Source: Cercozoa sp. M6MM (lineage: Eukaryota > Endomyxa: Ascetosporea). Taken from it: a stretch of DNA of 64,000 bases. Each line of letters starts with the position of its first letter. The stretch's first letter is position 1. The stretch lies in NCBI GenBank assembly GCA_040357565.1, contig JBDODJ010000015.1, one strand, 5' to 3'. Both the position numbers and the translations under genes were made by a program. The notes under the pieces are model-generated. The model worked only from the letters and a program-made list of their open reading frames with translations, did not search any database and had not been told where the DNA came from. Below are positions 22,361 to 34,882 of the stretch, piece after piece.

Positions 22361-25300
22361 TAGACGTATTCTCGTGTACCCCAGGAGATACCACCCTTTG
22401 ACTGCCCCGAACGAGTGCGAGATTCGTCTCTCGAAGTTCGCTGGCGAACGGGACGTGGCACTTCGAGCTTCGTCTTTCCCGTCTTCTCGACGACGTTGAT
22501 CGACGGAAGTGTTTCGCTCAAGACTTCCGTAGCTAACTGCGTGTTAAACTCAAGCGCCAGTTCCTATTAAAATAAACAACATTTCGAGCTTTTAACACAG
22601 AACAAGTTTACGTTGGAAGAAGACGTCTCCGAACTCGCGTCTTTTTTCGCGCGAGAGAGTACTTTCAGACGATTCGTCGACTGTTCAACTTCGAGATGTA
22701 CTTTGACCTGTTTTCGAACGGCAGCACGTGCACGGCTATCAGCGACGCTGTTCCGCGAGTCTGACAGTCGGGACTTGCGCAGCTCGTGCCTGCGGCTGTG
22801 CAACGTCTCGCCAGGCTCGCCTTTCAGCGAGACCCACGACTCCAGTGCACTCGGCTTCTTGCCAAATGTGCAAATGTAGTTGTGAGCCCACTGCTCAAAC
22901 TCACAACTTTGTTTCTTCAGGTATTGGCGCCACAAGGAGGACACATGCGCTTCGATGGACTTGCAGTGCTCCATGGCACTCGCCGAGCGACTCCGTGCAT
23001 CTAGAGCGATTCAGTTTGCTGAAGTCACAACTCTTGAATACATTCTTACCTGACAGCTCGACGAAGGTTTCAGCAAGATGCTGAGGTACGTTCGATTCTT
23101 TCGCAACGTCAGCGGCAAGTTCTTCGATTTCGTGTTCATTCTTGGAGCAACTCTTCGCTGCAGCTCGACTGGAAAAGAGCTGACTTGCGTGCAACTGAGC
23201 AAGCGCATATGCCCTGGAGCTTGACATATCATCGATGATGCGTTTGCCTCTTTCAAGTTCGCCAGTCATCGTCGCCAGTTCAGCGAGGGCAAAAAACCAC
23301 TTTGGCGAATCTTCGCGTTTGCCGTCAAACGAAATCTCACAGCGAGCAGGTTTCGCATCTGACAGCTCAATGCAAAGGCCCGCTTGACTCAGCCAATGTG
23401 CGACTTGTTGTGAAAATGACAGTGAACTCCTCGACCGCCACTTGTGCAGCACTCGTTCCACATTCGGAAGGTGTAAGTTGTACACCTCCTTCAGCCGCGT
23501 CACGGTCGACGTGAACACTTCTTCCAGGAACTTGTCGTTCACACGGTGCAGACCGAAGCGCAATGATGCAACGGCATCGAGGAGGTCACAAAAAGCTCTA
23601 CCAGTTAATTTAATGTCTTTAAGTTACTGATAATTTAATTGGACCGGATGAAGATTAAATTGTACACAGGCAGCCGAGAATGAAGGATATCAAATGGGCA
23701 GGCAAGAAGGATGTTATCGCAACGCAAGATAGAGTGCGTGAGTGCGCTGGTGTTGCGAAAAACTGCCAAAGATGACGAGACTTCGCCTTGCAGAGCAGTC
23801 GGAGAGCAGAAGCTCGCATGCAAGTCTTCCGGCCTTGCGAGGTTGGCAAAAGCAGAGACAATCCATCCGAATCCTGTGATGTTCTGGAACAGTTCGACCG
23901 CGAGTTGGGCATCCATTTTGGCTGCACTTGCCAGCAAGTAGGTCGTGTCTTCTGCCCGAAGAGTAATCGTGCACGTTTCGCTTTCGACACTTTCTGATTT
24001 CAAGTCGTGCTTTGAGTCTGATCCGGTTTCTTTCGCTTCGGCAAGATGCGAAGCAATGACTTCAAAGATGCTTTTGTCCGTGAAGAGCTGTGGTCTTGGG
24101 AGCTTTCGTAAGTGCGTTTCAACAACGGTTGTACTCATGGCGAGTCCTCCTGTTGCCGCCAGAGCCAAGCACTCGGCGGTTTGCTCTCGCAGCTTCTGCG
24201 TGCGCAAGCAACCAACGGCCAGAGTTCGCAAAGCAAGACTGACGATCTTGTTTAACTCCTCTTCGAATCCAATTTCGTTGAACGAGCGCGATGATAGGTC
24301 CAATACCCCTACAAAAACAGTTTGCACGTGTTGCACGACATCAAACTCGGAACTTGCGTATTCATCACAAGCGACGTCCCACAGTTCACACAGGCACTGG
24401 AGCGCAGTTCGCGCGACGCCCAAGCGCTCCGACAAGGGCAGTTTTTGCAAAACGGGTGCGTCGACGAGGGACGTCACGTCCGACAGCGTCAGCAGCGTCG
24501 TCGACAACTTTATGAGCTGTGATAAATGATGCGCAGTGATCTGCGCTGCAACAAGCAGCATTGCTCGGACCAGTTGCACAGTTCCAGGGTGAGTGGGGCC
24601 TGTTTAAAGCAAACAAATGATATAGTTTGTGTGTTTTCACGACTCTGGTACGATTTGGACATACCATTCAAGAGTGAGTGTGCCAAAGCGACGAGGCGAT
24701 CCACAAGCTTTTTACAGAGTTCTTCGGAACACATTGCAGCATTCCCTCGCATCTTGAGCAGCAACAATATTTCGGTGCACTCCGACACAACCTGTTTCGA
24801 AAGGGTTCGATCGCAGGCAAGATGCGTCGCACATTCAAACAGCGACATTGCCAATGTGTCTGAAATCATGCATTTTGGTGGCAGGGACAACTTGACCAGC
24901 TTTAGTGCCTCCGACCAAAGCAAGTCATGCTGATACACGAGAAGCAGTTGCGCAACCGTGCCCTGGATTTCGCGACTGTGTTTGCAAAGCAAAGAAGGCA
25001 GAGATGCTGCAGTATCGAGTGAAATCGATGCGATGAACAAAGCAAGATCGGCGAGTTCTTGGCCACGCGAAAACTGATTGTCAGTCGAAACAAAACCGCG
25101 CTCTGACCGCGGAGCCAATGCTCGACTTAAACAGTTCATGCGAGGCCGATAGTTTGATGGGTATTCGCTCTTTGCCGCTATAGCCACCTCCCGCCACATG
25201 CAAAGCAAGCATGATACGAAACTGCCACAGACATTGTGGTCTTTGACGAAAGAGAGCGACACTTCAGTTGAAAAGACTGAGTTCATGAGCAGCACGATTC

Positions 25301-25762
25301 TTTCGAAGACAGAGAGTTTCGCAACAGCGTCACTGTCGAAGTTCTCGCGTGACGTAATCTCACAACAGTCCGACATAACTTGGACACATGTATCCAAGCA
25401 AGCAATAAGAGCTATCGAGTTCCGATGCAACTCAAATCGCTTCGACTTGCTCAGCACACCTTCCAGTACATCTGAACAATGGGACAGTATTAGCGGCCAC
25501 CTGACAGGAAGATAAAGGAACAGCAGAAAATAAAAATTGTACCACAGCATTCAACGAATGAAGGCCAATTTTGCTCGTGGCGAAGCGAACGGAGTGTCTC
25601 ACAAAGAATTGCGGCGTCGTTGACCCGAAACACACGCTCACGAAGCGCGACGTTTGTAACTTGTCGCACTCGGCGAGAAATGCCGAGGCGGACTGCTGCA
25701 GAGGGATGATCCTGCGACAAATGCCGCTGAAGATCGCTAGGTTTCACGGCAGAGTTTTGCAT
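22361..25762 (-). CDS. Large helical hypothetical protein, about 1,050 residues
   Basis: Family not recognised. Start MQNSAVKPSDLQRHLSQDH at 25762. Only five introns are needed, joined in phase near 25520, 24600, 23600, 23000 and 22600; stop TAA at 22361-22363. Unlike its neighbours it has long exons (up to about 940 bases). The sequence is nearly all amphipathic helix with leucine-rich repeats of about 40 residues (for example LAMSLFECATHLACDRTLSK, LGVARTALQCLCELWDVACD), which suggests a HEAT/ARM-type solenoid. The carboxy-terminal 200 residues are more basic, with WRQYLKKQSCEFEQWAHNYI and an Arg/Ser-rich end. No transmembrane helices. It could be a scaffold or nuclear transport type protein; nothing specific can be claimed. 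Convergent with the ADAM gene. Confidence 0.8.
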
Positions 25763-26128
25763 CGCCCTTTTCGAGCAAAATCTGTTCGTGTTAGCACGCT
25801 ATCTCCATAAGAATCTCACTTCAAGTTTCGGAAAAACGACAAAAAAACAAAAAAGTGTACAGTAGTTTTCGAGACGCGGCTCTGCTAAATTTACACTGTT
25901 TATACTCCAACTGTTTCTGCAAAACTTTTGATTCAAACGCCGGCTTGCAAATGAACTGGGTTGGTTTTTTTTAAACGCAGTCGAACTGAAGCAGTTTTGA
26001 CTAGAAACGCGAATGCCTTCGGATTTTGCACTTAACTGAAGCTCAACTAGAAGTCATCGATATTGAGGCGGATGATTTGTTAGCATCAAATCTTTGCTTC
26101 TGCTGTACGTCAGTAAGCGCGACTATAT
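25763..26128. promoter_or_regulatory. Divergent intergenic region
   Basis: 366 bases between two opposed starts. It contains CTATATAT at about 26123 immediately before the plus-strand ATG and a TTTTTTTAAACGCAG string at about 25966 that looks like a splice acceptor, so an untranslated first exon of the plus gene is possible. Confidence 0.35.
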
Positions 26129-27983
26129 ATGTCATCAAACGAGGCAATTCAAGTTTTCTCCGCGACTCAAAGCAGTTTTTCTCATGAATCGGTACGTGAG
26201 CCTCTGAACTCAAGACGCTATCATTATACTGAAAATGATGCAGCTCTCGACGGTTCAACTTCAGTGCGAAGTTATCAGAAGCAAGAGCGACAGTATCGAT
26301 GCCGAAAGCAGAGAAAACGATGCGGTTGTTCGAATTCGACTGAATGGCGAACTCCTCGACGAAACAGTCTCATTGGAGGAGCTCTCGCGGCCTCCCTTCA
26401 GCGAAGTACGCTCGCAAATGAAAACATTTTGCACAGTACCCTTTCGGTTGGGATCTATTTATGCGCTCGTACTGTAGAGCCTCCTGGCCCAAGCACTCGT
26501 TGGGGACCGACACGCTCGCACAGTTGAGCTCCAGCGAAGTCAGTTAACTCTGAAGGTTCGTGTGCGTTCGTATGTGCAGTAGCACATAAGCATGTCAGTA
26601 TAAAGAGTGAATGCCACATTGGTAGACGCTAAAGCTGCTGATTCTTCGCATGAAACTTGAGGCTGCGACCAAGGCATCGATGGAACAACGAAGCAGCAAT
26701 GCACTGTTGGAAGAGAGCTTTTTGCGCATTGAGCACCCGGGAAACACCGTGCGAAGACGTCTCAGTCAATTGTGCGAACCATTTTTACTGATACGAGCTG
26801 TATGATATTGCCAACTGGTGCAGACTGGGCAATTCGCTGTCGGAAGAGGACCTTTCCAACTTGCTGCTTTGGCGCGAGCTCGACAATTATCTGCGCCTCC
26901 AGTCAGGGTACACAACTGCAAGATTTCAACTAGATGCCCTTTACATTCCCTCCTGTCAGGGCGGAAGTCGACTTTGCCTCGGTGATTGGTGCTTACTTTT
27001 TGCGAAAGGGCATCGCTCCCACCGCACGCCGCATGGACCTCGGTCCTCCCGATTTGGAGACTGGAAACAACGAAGACCAAATGCGCTTGTTGCTGCCACC
27101 AGCGCCGCGAGTCTTTGGTAAACAAATGATAGTCAACTGCTGAAAGAAAGGACTCAATGTTGCCCAATTTGGCAGACCGATTCACGAAAATGAACATGTC
27201 CTCATGGCGCCGCTCTGTGACTAGTGAACTCGTTGTCGGTAAGCTATCAATGATATCACCGATCAAGGCTACCACATATGTCACTATGTGATAGTGGAAG
27301 AAGCTTTACCTGAAACTCTGCGTCTGCTGAAGGCCGCGACAGTGCTGCAGCAAGATGCGCCAGACGGAGTGGAAGTTCTTCTGCAGAGTGCCTCTCTTTT
27401 TGCTCGGGTACATCTTCAAAAAGACCTGTCATTTCACAACAACAATAACGCCTGACTTGATAGAGGGACGCTCTCAACAAAGTGCGCAGCATTGAAGTTC
27501 GATGCTCCGGCGTAGATCCCACAAGGTGGCTCAGTCTTTTTACTACCAATGGTACCACCAGCACCTGTGTTAACATGTTCCGTGTCATTGCAGACGTGCG
27601 TGCATCACCTTTATTCGAGCACGGTCTCCCGAAACAGAGTAGCGCAACTGGCCTTCACGTCCGGTTAGATAATGAACTGTTGTTTCGTTACGTTCGTTTT
27701 GGGTACACTACTTCGCGCTGCCAGTGTTACGCCGTTGTAAATCCGATACGATACGGCAGGGGTTTCAGTCGAGTCAGGTCATCGCCTCCAGTTCGTTTTA
27801 AGTTTGGCAGTTGCGCGACGATCTTTCATGAGTTCAGACAACACTTGTACTCTACGATTAGCCTCTGGCTACTTCAAGGATCTGACGCTTCGCAAAGCAC
27901 AACAGTATCTGGCACTTGAACCACCCTGGTCTGTTTCTGCTCTTGATTTCGTGATTTGCGGGAAAATACGAAAATTAATCTAA
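26129..27983 (+). CDS. Hypothetical protein, about 440 residues, helical
   Basis: Family not recognised. The spliced frame runs from MSSNEAIQVFSATQSSFSHE at 26129 to ALDFVICGKIRKLI, TAA at 27981-27983. Readable segments in order: VVRIRLNGELLDETVSLEEL, TLKLLILRMKLEAATKASME, LSQLLGNSLSEEDLSNLLLW, RELDNYLRLQSGAEVDFAS, DQMRLLLPPAPRVF, LPETLRLLKAATVLQQ, HVRLDNELLFRYVL and LRKAQQYLALEPPW. About ten introns, all GT-AG and in phase. Mixed helical; the amino third could form short coiled coils. No signal or membrane span. The stop lies only 68 bases before the TTLL start, so a shared transcript or a fused gene is possible. Confidence 0.75.
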
Positions 27984-28051
27984 ATTTAAACTGCTGCGGG
28001 TAACGGGCATCGGCAGAAGCTGAGAGCACTGAACTAGAGCCTTATTGTGAA

Positions 28052-29714
28052 ATGGCGACTTGCTCAAGCTTTTTGCGAGCGGGTGCCGAAAATCAAGCAG
28101 TATCCTGCGAAATGGGCGAAAAAGTCGCGTGGGAACCACGACACGGTTGGAGCTTCGCCACAGGCCCAGGAGTTGCCAGAAGCTTTGCGGCTTTCCTTCG
28201 CGAACGCGGATGGAGCGAGGCAACGAACATAGTTTTCGACCATGCTGAGCAGAGCCTACCAGTGACGGTGCTGTGGCGGACTCCGCGAAACTCACGCGGC
28301 TCTTGGCAACTTGCGCAACAGAACTCGCAACTACTGAACCATTTCGCCGGCAGCGAATGGCTGACCCGAAAGGTAAAACTTCAACGGCACAGTATCACTT
28401 TGTCTTGACTCAATGGGCTTGTTTAGGACTACTTGTTGCGAACGATTCGTGCAGCTCGCGAGAAAAGCAAGCGGCCTCTCAATTTCATGCCTTTGAGTTT
28501 CCTGCTGCCAAGAGAGCGAAATTCGTTGCTCCAGCGACTGCGCAACGGAGCAAAGCAAAGAAACGCTGAGCCTGCTTTCATCGCCAAACCTGCTGCGCTG
28601 GCACGTGGCAGAAAGATCTCGCTCATTCGAACTGCGAACGATATTGAACGTGCAGTTTCTCTCGTTCGAGAGGACGATCAAGAAGACAAAATACAGAGCA
28701 AGAAGCGAAGGCACCGAGTGCTCAGTGACGACAGTCCTTCACGCTCAATGGTTGTGCAAAAGTACGTTTCACGACCTCTCCTCGTTGGAGGTCACAAAGT
28801 CGACTTGCGTCTCTACGTTCTCATCTCGAGCGTCGCTCCACTTCGCGTGTTTCTCCACAAGCGTGGCATTTGTCGCTTTTCTTTGAGAAAATACGAAATA
28901 GAAAGCAAAAGCAGTGCGGAACACGATCTGCTCATGCATCTCACTAACGCATCGTTGCACCGCAAAACTGAAGAATTCGCTGCCGACAAAACTCTGATCG
29001 GAACGGGCTGCAAGTGGACGCTCGAACGCTTTTGGAACTACGTTCGCGAACACGTATTTTAGCTTCCGTTTCTGTTGTTCTCAATGTAAGCAAGCCTGAA
29101 TAAATCGTGTCTCAGAGAGGAGCGGAAGCAGAGACACAGATGAAATTAGAAATTCAGCATTTGGTCGCGCAAACTGTGCTCGCAGCTTTGCCACGGTTGG
29201 CTCCTGCTGACAACGCGTTCGAGCTGTTTGGCTTTGATGTCATGTTCAGGTAAGCACAACGTATCAACTCAAGCTGTTTCTGCCGATTCATTGCTTGCTT
29301 GCACTCAGTGAGGATTCAGAAGCACATCTGTTTGAAGTGAACTGCTCACCAGCGCTCGGATGTAGTGAGTCGGTGGACCGGCAGGTGAAACCAAAACTTG
29401 TGCACGACTTGCTTAGCACAGTTCTAAACCAGGCCGATCATGAGCACGTGCGAAAGCACGCCACGAAAGAGACGCAAGAGCTCGTGTTCTCACCCAACGA
29501 GTTCGAGCCAATTCTACCACTCGCAACAGTGAAAGCGCGAGCGGCAGCCGAAAGCTTCGCGCAACATGTGCAGAAACACCGAGTGCGTCGAGCCACGGGT
29601 GGCTTCTCCTTGCCACACTTGGCCACGACGTCGTTCTTGCGCACTGAGATTTGTCGCGCTGATGCACTGTTTCGCAACTCTGCGAAGAAGCTTCAGTCCA
29701 CGAACTCGGATTAA
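28052..29714 (+). CDS. Tubulin tyrosine ligase-like (TTLL) amino acid ligase
   Basis: ATP-grasp ligase expected to add tyrosine, glutamate or glycine to tubulin or related substrates in axonemes. Start MATCSSFLRAGAENQAV. Four exons; the first ends WLTRK, the second is about 630 bases, and the last two carry the catalytic end. TTL motifs in order: HFAGSEWLTRKDYLLRTI, FIAKPAALARGRKISLI (KP-x-GRG-type loop, here ARGRKI), VVQKYVSRPLLVGGHKVDLR, LMHLTNASL, and FELFGFDVMFSEDSEAHLF-EVNCSPAL, which supplies the metal-binding E-x-N. The tail of about 120 residues after the core is basic and ends STNSD. Consistent with a flagellated cell (DYNLT upstream). The glycylase/glutamylase class cannot be chosen from this reading. 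Confidence 0.9.
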
Positions 29715-30179
29715 TTGAAAGTGGAACCCGGAAGCTAGATTGTAAAACTATAAATACCTGCCACTGAGTGATTACTGTTCTCTGTGCTATAAGTTTAAAT
29801 TTACCTGCCGCATACGACTGTGTGAATTACAGTAAGTTTACTCGGCCGTAATAGTACTTGAGTTTCACCCTGCAGAGTTGCGTACTCGGCTTGACCTAAG
29901 TTACAGTCGAGCTAAATTTATTTGGCTTTACTTTGCCTGAGATTCGACATACCAGAAACGCAAGCATGTGAAAGCAAAAACGTTGCGCTGTTTTTAAGAA
30001 ACCGAGAAGAAACGCAGTTCCTGAACAAGTTTAACAGACATAGAGCAGTATTAGGCACGCAGGAGAAGACGAAGTGTGCGTATTATTCAGGAGCATGCGT
30101 CTGTTTGGCGTGACACGCACCGTTCAGGTACGCCAAGCAAACAGAACTAACTTCTGTTCATGTTGAAGGTTATTTTACG
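29715..30179. other. Intergenic region with a TATA-like box
   Basis: 465 bases without a convincing exon. AACTATAAATACC at about 29747 resembles a TATA box but lies over 400 bases from the next ATG. The rest is AT-rich and unstructured. Confidence 0.35.
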
Positions 30180-32978
30180 ATGAGCTGTGACTCGAAACAG
30201 ATGGACGTTGTTCTGCGTCACGTGCACTGGAGTGAAAGCACAGCGATAGAAGGAGAGGTGTCTATAGGTTGGACACGTGGACGTCACTCACTGCGTAGGG
30301 CTCTTCCGTTTCTCAAAACAACAACTGTAGAGTATGGTCTTGCAGTCTCAAAGAGCTTTCCTTCGGACTGGCTGCGTTCCAGAGTGGGCGAGACGGATGA
30401 TTTTGAAGACAAAAGACGTCTCAGTCTCGTGTCCAACATGTCTTCTGAAGCGATGGTTTGGGTTTTATCCTGTCGCTGTAAATTACTGTACGGTCATGTA
30501 GATATGGCTTGTTTGTTAGGGCGACATTGGTCTGCAGTGGCACCTGCAGCAATCGATGACAGTCCCCTTTGATCGCAAGCTCGAAAGCAAGGCGCCGAAG
30601 AGCGCGTGCATCACGATCCGCAACTCGGAGCGAATGTTCGCAGCTTCCGAGTTGATTCCGTTGAGAGACTTGGTGCAACTCCTTGGTCCAAAAGTCGGCA
30701 CAGAAAAAGCAGTGCGTCGCAATGTCACATTGAAAGACCTTGACGGGAAGGATACCGTGGCGACGGCGCAGCTCGTGGTGCGTGCCAAGGTACTCAAGAA
30801 ACAGTCGGCAAAGGCACGGTGGATACATGAGGCTTCTGGACCTCCCGAAGTCTTGGACACTCCGCACCAAGATGACCTGGATCTGGGTCACACTGGAGGC
30901 GTTGATTACGACAAGGCACTGGAGACGATTCTGTCCGAAGAGAGCAACGATTCGACCGACTCGGAAAGTGACCTGGACTCGTTGAAATATGGGTCGTTTG
31001 AAAGTAAGATTTACTGTGCCTTACCATTCTTAAACTGCTCGTCTATCATTGTGTCACCTGGACAGCTCTGAACATGAGCAACGAGGCCAGACGCGCGAGT
31101 CGTTCGATGTCGATCTCGCAGGCGCGTCTGTGCGAGCCACTGTCACCAGTGTCCGAAACGCGTATCTCTGAACACACGTCCGACAAGCAAGTGTCCTCTC
31201 CGTTGGCCATCGAACTTGAATTGCACGAAGCAGATTTGCAAGTTGCCGCGTATAATCACTCCGAGTACCTTTCATCCTTAATAGTTTTATCCCCGCGTGC
31301 TGACACTTTGGTACTTGTACACTCAGGGTAAGCAGCGAGTCGCAAAAGGTCGAGCCTCCCGTCGATTGGCACAGCGAAGTCGCCGTGCAGGAGTCGCACA
31401 TGTCACCGATCGGCGAAAACACCGAGTCCTGGAACCTACCCCCTCGTAGGATTTTACCCCTCATACTATATTGCCAATTTTACTCCCGTTTAGCTTCATT
31501 ACTTTTCACCCACATTCTAATTTGGAACAGGAATCGAAAGCAAGAAGGATAAGGTCCCTCTCGCTCAACCGCAGCCACGTCGGCTTGCTGATGTGGTATC
31601 CCTTTAATTTTCATCCTCTCACCGTTTACCCTCCCCGTTTACCTCCCCGTTAACTCTTCCCCAGACTGCGATATTCGGACGTGTGCGTCGACGCAGCGAT
31701 CTGCGTGTGCCGCCACCATCGATGGCGAGCGAAGTGACGGCATCTTTGCCTACTAACATACAGAGTCCGCGCTCGTACCCACCTTCGCGAAGGGTATACT
31801 CCTTGATGACACATCCTTCCACTTGAGTTTCTCAAATCACTTGAGCAGTCGGGCAACTCGTGTTCGGTGATGTCGGTGCCTGTACATTTGAAGACTTCGC
31901 CCACTTCCGCATCATCTGAGTCGTATCTTCACTACTTGTCTGCGGACAGGTAGTTCCTCATACCTGGCACTGACAGGAGTATCGATGTGTCGACTGACTT
32001 CACAAGTACTAGTGACTCGGAAGACATGACACGGATGTCCTCGCACGACCTAGCTGAACAAGTGGAGTCGCTGCTCGAGGCCACAGAAGTTGACCAAGTA
32101 GTTCAGACGCAGACTGATCGGGTGAGTCAGCTGTTTCTTGATCTAATTTCGAAATTAACTTTTGGTGCAGGTTGGCGTCAACACGATCAGCGTGCAAACA
32201 GTGGAGCCTTGGGGCATTGCTCGTACATCTCTTGTTGAAGTTGTTTGTCTCTGATTAGATGTGGTTGTGTCTCTATGAGTAGCCGACATCGCAGAATCGG
32301 TCGACTCAGACTTTGTTCCTGTAGGCCTTTAATATAACCTTCAACTTGCTTGTGGAACTGACTGCTCTGAGTAGAAACACGAGCCGAAACAAGTGCGCTT
32401 CTTGGAGGATTCAGGGCGTTCGACACAAGGACTGTTGTCGCACGCTCAAATTGGAGAACCTCATGTTTCTGTCAAACCACGGCGACTCCCGATACTCGAG
32501 GAAGCGCCTCCGAGTCACTGGAAGCCTCGATCGAAACGACGCGTACATACAGTTTGTTGTTTGGGGTCTACACTCTCCATACCCACGTCCACCTATTGTA
32601 GATGTCGAATCCATGCCCATCAACGTTCGAACGACTCAAGGCACTTCGTCGCTGGCGCAAGGGCTCGCCCGTTGGAGTCGAGCAGCTCATGCCCAAGACG
32701 TGAGTTTTCTGTGGATTGTTTCCTTTGTAGATCTGTGCTTCTTAAATATGTGCCATTCCTGTAGTTTACCGCCGAAACCGAAGAAGAAACAGGCAGTCGA
32801 GTCGCTTCTGCGACCAGATTTAAAGGCGCTTCTCGATGCTCTCGACAACGTAGAGGATTCGAGTGAATGTGAACTGACGATTCCGCGCTTCAGAAAGATG
32901 TCCGAGTCAGATTTTGTTGACACCTACGCGGTACGACGACGCAATGAACATCTTTGCGTGCCTTTGATGCAGAAATGA
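30180..32978 (+). CDS. Serine-rich protein with a possible N-terminal C2-like (NT-C2) domain
   Basis: Start MSCDSKQMDVVLRHVHWSES. The first 190 residues alternate strands (EGEVSIGWTRGRHSLRRAL, LQWHLQQSMTVPFDR, ATAQLVVRAKVLK) in a way that resembles the amino-terminal C2 domain of EEIG1/EHBP1/Sym1-type proteins; this is tentative. Beyond it the chain is low complexity and acidic/serine-rich (SEESNDSTDSESDLDSLKYG, SMSISQARLCEPLSP, DFTSTSDSEDMTRM), then basic (LLSHAQIGEPHVSVKPRRLP, LPPKPKKKQAV). About ten introns, each GT-AG and phase-consistent, lead to AAA-TGA at 32976-32978. Probably a cytoplasmic adaptor with many phosphorylation sites. Confidence 0.72.
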
Positions 32979-33091
32979 CCGACGCTAACAGTACTCTGCT
33001 CCGTTCCTTTATTAAATTAACGTGACAGTGAGAAACCACTCCGTTCGACCTCAGTGAGCTTCAGGCTTTCAGTGTGATGGATAATTTAGTT

Positions 33092-34680
33092 TTAACGTTG
33101 ACCCGAAGAAGCAGCTCCCTCGGCATATGATTTTACCAACGGGTAGAAATCAACGTGATGTCGCAACCACATTTCGCGTTCCTCCGCATCAAGTTGTTGT
33201 TGTGCGTGAGCGTGCAGTGCGTCGTACCACGCACGCGCCGATTCCAGGTCGAAGCTATTGCCGCTGAGTTGTAGCTGAAGCTCGTAACCTGTGGATTCAC
33301 CTTCGCTTTGGATGTGCTGCCACACTCGGCAGAGTCCCACCAGCGCCTGTGACGGAAGTGCACAGTTTTGCAGTCGCAAATCGGTAAGTGACTTGCACTG
33401 CAAGAGTATTCTGCCCAACGGTCGCGTTGATCTAGACCCGAGGAGTTCGTTGCCCGAAAGGTCAAGCTCCTCTAGATATCTCTGCCCTGTGAGAAAACGA
33501 CTCAACCACTCACATCCGTCTGAACCAATGCGATTGCCTTTTACTACCCAGAACAACCGTGGTGTCTCTTGGCTCATCAAAGATCTAAATTGGAGGGGAC
33601 ATAGTACAACTGAGTGACGAGAGCGAGCTGGTCGAAGACTCAAGAACTACAGGATCGCTAGCTTCGCCTGTTTCCCCAAGTGCACTTTTCGACTGCTTGA
33701 GTCTAGCTTCTGCCGATAACTTTGCCAGCAGTTCGCAGCACTGGTCGTCGAAACCGAAGAAGTTCAGCGATAGTTGTTGCACACCATGCAGTGTAAAGCT
33801 CGGCGACGACTTCAAACGTTCCGTCGCTTTCGGTTTATCTGCTGCCCGAGAGGGCCACAGGCCTTTTGCAATGTGATGGACGACTTCTTTCACGTCTTCG
33901 CTTTGTATCAGCGGTCTGTCGAGGTTTAAGCTTGTGATTCTCGCTTGCTTTTGCACTGCAGTGAGTATTGAGACAACTCCGCGCATTCCAAGACTGCAAC
34001 AACCCATGTCTAGAAAGGTCAATGGCGCGCCACTTCGAATCGCATCTCCAATGCATTCTGCCCTACAAAAATTGTCGAGAAATAGTGTTACTGCTGCGGT
34101 TTTTCCCAAATAAAAGGTTTACCCTTCGTCACCAATCTGAACGTTCGCTCTCAAGCTTAAACTCGTCACTTGAGATTGAGGCAGGGCATGCGCCAACTCC
34201 CGAACGGCAACTGCATTGAAGTTGTTCCCATCGAGGAGCAGACTGCGAATCTTTGGCGTTGCGAGACTGCGAAGCTCAAAGCGGTCAGAAACTTCGTGCC
34301 AAGATGCTGATTCCGGAAGTCCAGCACCCTGAAGGGGCTCAGTTCGTTTTGCAAAGCCATAGCGATTGCGATTCCTGAATCACAAGAAAAATGACAGCAA
34401 CATGATAGAAACTCGCAGGTCACACGATTTTGTTTCGTCCAAGATTACCGAGCGTTTCAGACAAAGCAAAGCTTGACTTCGGTCCCTCGGACGTGTCAAC
34501 TTCTAGGTTTAAGCTTAAAATTGTCGTCTTTTCCGGGTGCAAGCGCAACCGTTCAATCACGCGCTGATCAGCAGGGGAAAGCTCAAGCATTTCCCCTTTG
34601 CTCAGCTCTCTCCGTTTTTGTAGCACGACATCAGAAAACGTCTCGGAAGTAAAGCTCCCAGGAATTGTCGTGTTAGACAT
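33092..34680 (-). CDS. Leucine-rich-repeat protein (ribonuclease-inhibitor type)
   Basis: Start MSNTTIPGSFTSETFSD at 34680, stop TAA at 33092-33094. LRR units of RI type are visible: KIRSLLLDGNNFNAVAVREL, VTSLSLRANVQIGDEG, LTFLDMGCCSLGMRGVVSIL, ITSLNLDRPLIQSEDVKEV, GVQQLSLNFFGFDDQCCELL, RIGSDGCEWLSRFLTG, LEELDLSGNELLGS and LTDLRLQNCALPSQALVGL. It ends in a helical tail with AYADALHAH-type residues near DAEEREMWLRHH. The region 34240-34440 reads as LRR in two different frames, so either a long intron skips one repeat or a frame shift is present (see findings). Such proteins are protein-protein scaffolds; no catalytic domain is seen. Divergent from the coiled-coil gene, 202 bases apart. Confidence 0.78.
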
Positions 34681-34882
34681 TGGACACTGCTGGCAAAGCT
34701 GTCTTCAGTTTCCGCAAGGACGCGTCTAGCTTCCTTAGGGAACGCGTGGTTTTGAATTTTAGTATTTCTACTGGTCCGCGCGGTGGCGAAGGTGCGTGAC
34801 ATTACTCCCCCCAGACTCCACCACACACGGGCCAGGCGTTCAAGTAGAAGAAGATAATGTCAAAGTCGTTGAAACTGTATCT

